Source: CAZIGK01 sp964538615
Lineage (GTDB): Bacteria > Pseudomonadota > Alphaproteobacteria > Rickettsiales > RI-342
DNA length: 8,866 nt
Assembly: GCA_964538615.1 (NCBI GenBank)
Contig: CAZIGK010000049.1
Location: 1-8,866, forward strand
Direction of reading: 5' to 3'
Shown: one piece after another, positions 5,499 through 8,866 of the stretch
Numbering within the stretch: the first letter of the stretch is position 1
Layout of the letters: every line of letters begins with the position of its first letter
Translations under genes and position numbers: made by a program
Notes under the pieces: generated by a model
What the model saw: the letters and a program-made list of their open reading frames with translations, nothing else
The model's database searches: none
Told to the model about the DNA's origin: nothing

Positions 5499-6311
5499 AT
5501 GCGGCAGCGGTTACCCCTGACAGTGACCATTATTGCGCAAAACGAGGCAGACCGCATTCATCATACCATTGCATCGGTTCGGCCATGGGTGGAAGAAGTG
5601 CTGGTGGTGGATAGTGGCAGCACCGATAACACGCAGGAATTGGCAGAAATGGCCGGTGCAACGGTGGTATTTCATGCGTGGAAAGGTTATGGGCCGCAAA
5701 AAATATTCGCAGAGCAACTGGCGCAGTATGACTGGATTTTGAATCTGGATGCAGATGAGGCGGTGTCCCCCGCGTTGCGTGATGAGCTGATGGCGTTATT
5801 TGCGGAGGGAGCAGAGCCTGAAAAGGCGGCGTATCGGTTTCCGATTCGTACCATTTTTCCATGGGATACGCAGCCACGTTGGGGTGCACCCCGGAATGAT
5901 CCACCGCGCTTATATGACCGCACACGGGCAGGGTTTAAGGATTCCACGGTGCATGATTCCGTGGTGGTGCGCGATGGGAGTAAGCCTGGTAAGCTAAAAG
6001 GTGCCGCCTGGCACCGTTCTTTCCGCTCGTATCATCATATGCTGGAAAAAATTAACCGCTATTCCAGTATGCAGGCAGCCGATATGCTGGCGCGGGGCAA
6101 GTGCCCTTCCTCTCTGCGGTTGGTGGTGGAGCCGTTGTTTGCTTTCGGCAAGGCTTACTTTCAGCGGCGGTATATCTGGTTTGGGCTGGATGGGTTTATT
6201 GAAAGTGTTATTTATGCGTTTGCCAGATTTATCCGGCTGGCAAAAGCCCGCGAAGCGCATAAGCTGGCGCGGCTGAAAGCGGGACATGAGACAAAAAATG
6301 ACCGCCATTGA
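5499..6311 (+). CDS. GT2-type glycosyltransferase, WaaE/KdtX-like
   Basis: This 270-residue enzyme has a GT-A fold. The N-terminus TVTIIAQNEADRI (8-20) carries the nucleotide-binding strand. VEEVLVVDSGSTDNT (31-45) has the family's Asp38 and Asp43. WKGYGPQKIF (61-70) and LNLDADEA (81-88) follow, the latter with the metal-binding DxD at 84-86. Later residues, such as GAAWHRSF (168-175) and the basic, hydrophobic C-terminus, resemble WaaE-type LPS inner-core beta-1,4-glucosyltransferases. The C-terminal stretch (about 205-250), with two hydrophobic helices, may sit on the membrane. The start is supported by AGGAG (5485-5489), 9 bases upstream and inside the end of the preceding GT4 gene. The pair probably adds consecutive sugars to the same glycan. 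Family is sure; the exact sugar is not. Confidence 0.93.
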   Translation: MRQRLPLTVTIIAQNEADRIHHTIASVRPWVEEVLVVDSGSTDNTQELAEMAGATVVFHAWKGYGPQKIFAEQLAQYDWILNLDADEAVSPALRDELMALFAEGAEPEKAAYRFPIRTIFPWDTQPRWGAPRNDPPRLYDRTRAGFKDSTVHDSVVVRDGSKPGKLKGAAWHRSFRSYHHMLEKINRYSSMQAADMLARGKCPSSLRLVVEPLFAFGKAYFQRRYIWFGLDGFIESVIYAFARFIRLAKAREAHKLARLKAGHETKNDRH

Positions 6312-6442
6312 TGCATTGCTGATGGCTTTGTGATTTTTTCCCCTTGTCTTTAACGGCTTATCAATCCATGGTACGCATAGTTTTGAATAGGGGTTGCCGT
6401 GGTTATCGGTAGCACCGTTGGAGTAACGACAGTCGAGGAACT

Positions 6443-6970
6443 ATGAACCTGAAACCGGGTAAGACGAACGAGCCGAATATTAATGACGAAATTACTGCCA
6501 AGACGGTTCGTTTGGTGGCACCAGATGGTGAGATGATTGGCATTGTGGAATTGCGGGATGCGTTGGCGAAAGCGGCGGATGCCGGGTTGGATCTGGTAGA
6601 GATTTCCCCTACCGCAGAGCCGCCAGTGTGCAAAATTATGGACTATGGCAAGTTCAAATATGAATCTCAGAAAAAGGCCAACGAGGCCAAGAAAAAGCAA
6701 AAAGTGGTCAATTTGAAAGAGATTAAAATTCGGGCGACCATTGATCCGCATGATTTTGATATTAAAATGAAGCAGGTGGAAAAATTTTTGGACGGTGGCG
6801 ATAAGGTGAAAATCTCCATGCGCTTCCGTGGGCGGGAAATGGCTTTTGTCGAAAAAGGCAAAGCCCGATTTGAAGAAGTGAAAATCCGTATGGCAGAGAT
6901 TGCGCGGGTGGATCAGGATGCCAAAATGGAAGGCAACCAGATGATTATGATGCTGTCTTCTACCAAGTGA
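6443..6970 (+). CDS. infC: Translation initiation factor IF-3
   Basis: This 175-residue protein is full length. It binds the 30S subunit, blocks 50S joining and checks start-codon pairing with initiator tRNA. The N domain (about 12-80) begins with NINDEI and ends in the family signature KIMDYGKFKYESQK (64-77). A Lys-rich linker leads to the C domain (about 87-172), with VNLKEIKIRATIDPHDFDIK (89-108), GDKVKISMRFRGREMAF (119-135) and the terminal MEGNQMIMML (162-171). Unlike the enterobacterial gene with its AUU start, this one has an ATG, with GAGGA (6435-6439) 3 bases upstream; the frame is closed by TAG at 6410-6412. The 131 bases before it contain no gene. The gene is followed directly by a strong terminator, so rpmI and rplT are not linked here. 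Confidence 0.98.
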   Translation: MNLKPGKTNEPNINDEITAKTVRLVAPDGEMIGIVELRDALAKAADAGLDLVEISPTAEPPVCKIMDYGKFKYESQKKANEAKKKQKVVNLKEIKIRATIDPHDFDIKMKQVEKFLDGGDKVKISMRFRGREMAFVEKGKARFEEVKIRMAEIARVDQDAKMEGNQMIMMLSSTK

Positions 6971-6990
6971 TGGGATGGACGGTTGATGCG

Positions 6991-7028
6991 AAAGCCCCCT
7001 CTGTGCGTCGGTACAGAGGGGGCTTTTT
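6991..7028 (+). terminator. Rho-independent terminator after infC
   Basis: A perfect 14-bp stem, AAAGCCCCCTCTGT (6991-7004) with ACAGAGGGGGCTTT (7013-7026), encloses an 8-base loop. The T run is 7024-7028. It lies 21 bases after the infC stop. Because the arms begin with AAA, it may also stop transcripts of the convergent gene ending at 7049, although its T run on that side is only three bases. Confidence 0.92.
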
Positions 7029-7048
7029 GTTAGGTGGGCGGTTTATTT

Positions 7049-7375
7049 TTAGCGGTCTGGGCAGGCAGGGTTTACGCGGCATAGCAGGTCGCTTAACGTA
7101 TCCTGCACGGAGGCAAGCACAGGATGATCCTGACGCCAGGCTTCGTGCCGCGCCTCTTTGAGGCGTTCGTGTAGGCGGCTGGTATCTGCGCGGTAGGCAT
7201 CCACCAGGCTTTGCATATTGGCTTCGTTCGGGAAGCTCACATAACGCTCACGTGCTTGGTAAAGCTGATAGGAGAGTTGTACATTCAACCCTTGTATGCG
7301 GGCAAGGGATTCTGCCTCGCCATATGCGGCGGTGGCGTCGCATAAGGGTTCTGGTAAACGGCAAAAGAGTGACAT
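7049..7375 (-). CDS. Small hypothetical protein
   Basis: I do not recognise this 108-residue protein. It starts MSLFCRLPEPLC and then appears mainly helical, with many Arg, Glu, Ala and Leu residues. The stretch SYQLYQARERYVSF (35-48) and the later ADTSRLHERLKEARHEAWRQ (63-82) could form an amphipathic coiled coil. Three cysteines (5, 12, 98) lie near the ends. No signal peptide or membrane segment is visible. An AGGA lies 11 bases before the ATG, a rather distant Shine-Dalgarno. A run of 11 G on the plus strand lies 20-30 bases upstream of the start. It is convergent with infC and shares the hairpin at 6991-7026. Confidence 0.65.
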   Translation of the reverse strand: MSLFCRLPEPLCDATAAYGEAESLARIQGLNVQLSYQLYQARERYVSFPNEANMQSLVDAYRADTSRLHERLKEARHEAWRQDHPVLASVQDTLSDLLCRVNPACPDR

Positions 7376-7394
7376 AGTGTGCTTTTTCCTATCT

Positions 7395-7411
7395 GGGGGG
7401 GGGGGAGGGGG
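7395..7411. repeat. Homopolymeric G tract (G11-A-G5)
   Basis: Eleven G (7395-7405), one A and five G lie in the upstream region of the minus-strand gene starting at 7375. The tract sits between that gene's Shine-Dalgarno and a weak -35/-10 pair (TTGTCA, complement of 7451-7456; TTATAT, complement of 7426-7431; 19-base spacing). Such runs are prone to slipped-strand length change. Confidence 0.85.
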
Positions 7412-7462
7412 TTGTTGAGGCTTTTATATAAGCCTCCTATGACAGAATGATGACAACCACAC

Positions 7463-7490
7463 AAAAAACCCCGCAGAAAACTCTGCGGGG
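7463..7490 (-). terminator. Rho-independent terminator of the Bax inhibitor-1 gene
   Basis: Read on the minus strand, CCCCGCAGA pairs with TCTGCGGGG around GTTT, a perfect 9-bp stem with a 4-base loop, followed by six T (complement of 7463-7468). It lies 30 bases after the stop at 7521. The opposite direction has only three T, so it acts on the minus strand. Confidence 0.92.
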
Positions 7491-7520
7491 CTTTGTCTGT
7501 TCGTTATGAAGAACTGCGTG

Positions 7521-8252
7521 TTAATCGCGGCTGCTGGTGAAGCGCAGGATGTATTGGAACAGAATCACTGCGTTAATGTAGAGGCTGAGTGCGGTCCAGA
7601 TGGCAGCTTTTTCCAGCATTTCAGCAGGCAGTTGGAAATACATGCGCTTGAACTGCCACGTTTCATAGACCGTCAGACCGAGTACCAGAAAGCCAACCAG
7701 TACGCTGATAACCATACCAAAGGCGCTGGAAGGGGAGCCGAACATGGCCATGCCCAAATGCACCAGCATGGCGACCAGCAGAACCATTGCCCCGGCACCA
7801 AGGAAGGCGCCAAAGCTGGTCATATCCCGCTTGCTTTGGTAACCGTAAAGGCTTAAACCGCCGAAGACAATGGCAGTGATGAACAGGGCGCGCACGATAT
7901 CCGCCCCAGGATAGGCGGCAACCACGTAGGACAGGCTGAGGCCTTTTAAGGAAACGAATGCCCAAAAAAAGATTTGCAGGCCACGTTTACTCATGCGGTC
8001 AATACCCATGAACATGGTGCCAAGTAACATTAAGACCGGGGCGAACAGAATCATTTGCCCCATGCCGGATCCATAGAGAAATTGCAACATGGCCGGGCTG
8101 TTACCCGCGACATAAGCGATGATGGCGGACAGCAGCAGGCCGCTGGCAACATAATTATACATACCCAGCATGGCCTGACGCAGACCCTCGCTATAGGACA
8201 GGCCAGCGGCCTGTGCGCGGTCCATGGTGCGGGAACGGTTAAAGGGAGTCAT
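7521..8252 (-). CDS. Bax inhibitor-1 family membrane protein (YbhL/YccA type)
   Basis: This 243-residue protein has about seven membrane segments (roughly 34-50, 66-82, 93-112, 118-134, 149-168, 179-195 and 219-237). Members with known structure are pH-sensitive Ca2+-leak channels; the bacterial role is mostly unsettled and includes links to the FtsH protease. Motifs seen are LSLYGYQSKRDMTSFGAFLG (133-152) and GLTVYETWQFKRM (192-204), with the terminal LFQYILRF (231-238). At the two family Asp positions in the last two helices, this protein has Glu197 and Asn227. The start at 8252 is set by AGGAGG (complement of 8262-8267) 9 bases upstream. Longer in-frame starts reach into the 116-bp repeats and are rejected. 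It is monocistronic, with its own promoter and terminator. Confidence 0.93.
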   Translation of the reverse strand: MTPFNRSRTMDRAQAAGLSYSEGLRQAMLGMYNYVASGLLLSAIIAYVAGNSPAMLQFLYGSGMGQMILFAPVLMLLGTMFMGIDRMSKRGLQIFFWAFVSLKGLSLSYVVAAYPGADIVRALFITAIVFGGLSLYGYQSKRDMTSFGAFLGAGAMVLLVAMLVHLGMAMFGSPSSAFGMVISVLVGFLVLGLTVYETWQFKRMYFQLPAEMLEKAAIWTALSLYINAVILFQYILRFTSSRD

Positions 8253-8272
8253 GATAGGGTTCCTCCTAAGGG

Positions 8273-8287
8273 TTGGAATGATTCCAA
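8273..8287. promoter_or_regulatory. 15-bp perfect palindrome at the transcription start: candidate operator
   Basis: TTGGAAT-G-ATTCCAA is a perfect 7-1-7 inverted repeat covering about +1 to +14 of the Bax inhibitor-1 transcript. Its AATnATT core and 7-1-7 layout match the architecture of Fur-superfamily boxes (Fur, Zur, PerR), although the outer bases differ from the consensus boxes I know. A repressor bound here would block the promoter. Confidence 0.55.
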
Positions 8288-8292
8288 AATCT

Positions 8293-8321
8293 ATTATAGG
8301 GGCAGAGGGAGGGGGTTTCAA
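8293..8321 (-). promoter_or_regulatory. Sigma-70-type promoter of the Bax inhibitor-1 gene
   Basis: On the minus strand, TTGAAA (complement of 8316-8321) and a perfect TATAAT (complement of 8293-8298) are separated by 17 bases. The transcription start would be near 8286, giving a leader of about 34 bases that includes AGGAGG. Confidence 0.8.
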
Positions 8322-8404
8322 GGGAAAGCGGTGGTCGTTACTGCTTTTAGGGGGAGTGGCGCACGAAATGAGCATGGGAATGTGAGATACTTGAGCCGAG
8401 CGGC

Positions 8405-8752
8405 GCCAAGGAATAATTTTTGCGGGGGACAAGAAGTGAGGACAGGAGTCCGAACCCTTTAGCGAACGAAGTGAGAGGCACGCAGTGCCGACGCGTAGCG
8501 AGGCTAGCAAGCCGAGTGGAGCCAAGGAATAATTTTTGCGGGGGACAAGAAGTGAGGACAGGAGTCCGAACCCTTTAGCGAACGAAGTGAGAGGCACGCA
8601 GTGCCGACGCGTAGCGAGGCTAGCAAGCCGAGTGGAGCCAAGGAATAATTTTTGCGGGGGACAAGAAGTGAGGACAGGAGTCCGAACCCTTTAGCGAACG
8701 AAGTGAGAGGCACGCAGTGCCGACGCGTAGCGAGGCTAGCAAGCCGAGTGGA
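8405..8752. repeat. Three identical 116-bp tandem repeats
   Basis: Units at 8405-8520, 8521-8636 and 8637-8752 read identically. The first seven bases of a fourth follow (8753-8759) before the sequence diverges. A degenerate partial copy precedes the array (8363-8404: ACGAAATGAG, then GAGCCGAGCGGC). Each unit has three small perfect stem-loops: GGAC-AGGA-GTCC, GGCAC-GCA-GTGCC and GGCT-AGCA-AGCC. ORFs through the array are frame-shifted at each unit, since 116 is not a multiple of three, so it is not coding. Together with the promoter and palindromes it accounts for most of the gene-free stretch 8253-8811. Confidence 0.95.
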
Positions 8753-8772
8753 GCCAAGGGAAGTTTTCTCGT

Positions 8773-8798
8773 GGATGCCTGCCTGCGCAGGCATGACG
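8773..8798. repeat. REP-like intergenic palindrome
   Basis: TGCCTGCGCAGGCA (8780-8793) is a perfect 14-bp palindrome within GGATGCC...GGCATGACGG. This layout is a common intergenic repeat type in Proteobacteria, often mis-translated as a peptide containing PAQAGIH. It borders the 116-bp array. No T run follows, so it is not a standard terminator. Confidence 0.75.
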
Positions 8799-8811
8799 GG
8801 GTGAGGAAAAT

Positions 8812-8866
8812 CTACTGCCCATGATCTGCCATGGCGGTGGTGACCACGGCGGCGACTTCATCATCA
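8812..8866 (-). CDS. Possible C-terminal end of a gene running off the window
   Basis: On the minus strand, from the window edge, one frame reads DDEVAAVVTTAMADHGQ and then TAG (complement of 8812-8814). The composition is that of an ordinary coding end, and the gene would share the strand of the Bax inhibitor-1 gene. Seventeen codons are too few for a family call. A plus-strand frame from ATG 8821 is also open to the edge but lacks a well-placed Shine-Dalgarno. Confidence 0.35.
   Translation of the reverse strand, partial: DDEVAAVVTTAMADHGQ

Noticed and set aside
6300..6340. Terminator after the GT2 gene (GCCAT with ATGGC, then a T run).
   Set aside because: The stem is only 5 bp with a 13-base loop, and the first arm overlaps the end of the coding region; too weak to call.
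8253..8597. N-terminal extension of the Bax inhibitor-1 ORF into the 116-bp repeats.
   Set aside because: It passes through the promoter, the palindrome and the AGGAGG. The extension is repeat-derived and unlike the family.
8405..8759. CRISPR array.
   Set aside because: The 116-bp units are directly adjacent and identical, with no variable spacers and no cas genes in the window.
8504..8794. A 96-codon minus-strand ORF in the repeat array.
   Set aside because: It is made only of the REP palindrome and the tandem units and changes reading frame of the unit at each repeat, so it is not a protein gene.

Overview
The window looks like a chromosomal segment of an alphaproteobacterium with moderate to high G+C. 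This rests on the form of IF-3, a YbhL-type Bax inhibitor-1 protein, an ABHD10-like hydrolase, a WaaE-like glycosyltransferase and a tRNA-Ile/tRNA-Ala pair. Genus cannot be fixed from sequence alone.

Region 1 (1-1470) is accessory DNA beside tRNA genes. The 3' end of a tRNA-Ile is followed by a complete tRNA-Ala(UGC). A second copy of the last 23 bases of tRNA-Ala (21/23 identical) lies at 1448-1470. The 1.3 kb between them is best read as a small tRNA-integrated element without an integrase. It carries a PhdYefM-type antitoxin, a PemK/MazF-type toxin and a small A+T-rich GIY-YIG-like protein, apparently one transcription unit. The GIY-YIG ORF begins directly after the toxin's TAG stop, in the same frame. 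It ends with a second copy of the toxin's last 23 bases, in which all four differences are synonymous, so both proteins end in NITPRD. No 23S rRNA gene follows the tRNAs.

Region 2 (1572-6311) is cell-envelope and metabolic content. A YeiH-family putative sulfate exporter (minus strand) is divergent from a membrane-anchored protein of unknown function. That gene converges on an ABHD10-like alpha/beta hydrolase. Divergent from the hydrolase is a two-gene operon of a GT4 and a GT2 glycosyltransferase, probably for LPS core or another surface glycan.

Region 3 (6443-8252) holds infC with a strong terminator, a small unknown minus-strand gene with a G11 tract in its leader, and a Bax inhibitor-1 family membrane protein. 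The last has a clear sigma-70-type promoter, a 15-bp perfect palindrome at the predicted transcription start and its own terminator.

Region 4 (8253-8866) is mostly noncoding. It contains three identical 116-bp tandem units with small hairpins, a REP-like palindrome, and probably the last codons of another minus-strand gene running off the window.

The most unusual parts are the integrase-less tRNA-Ala element and, nested in it, the GIY-YIG ORF that reproduces the 3' end of the toxin gene it follows.
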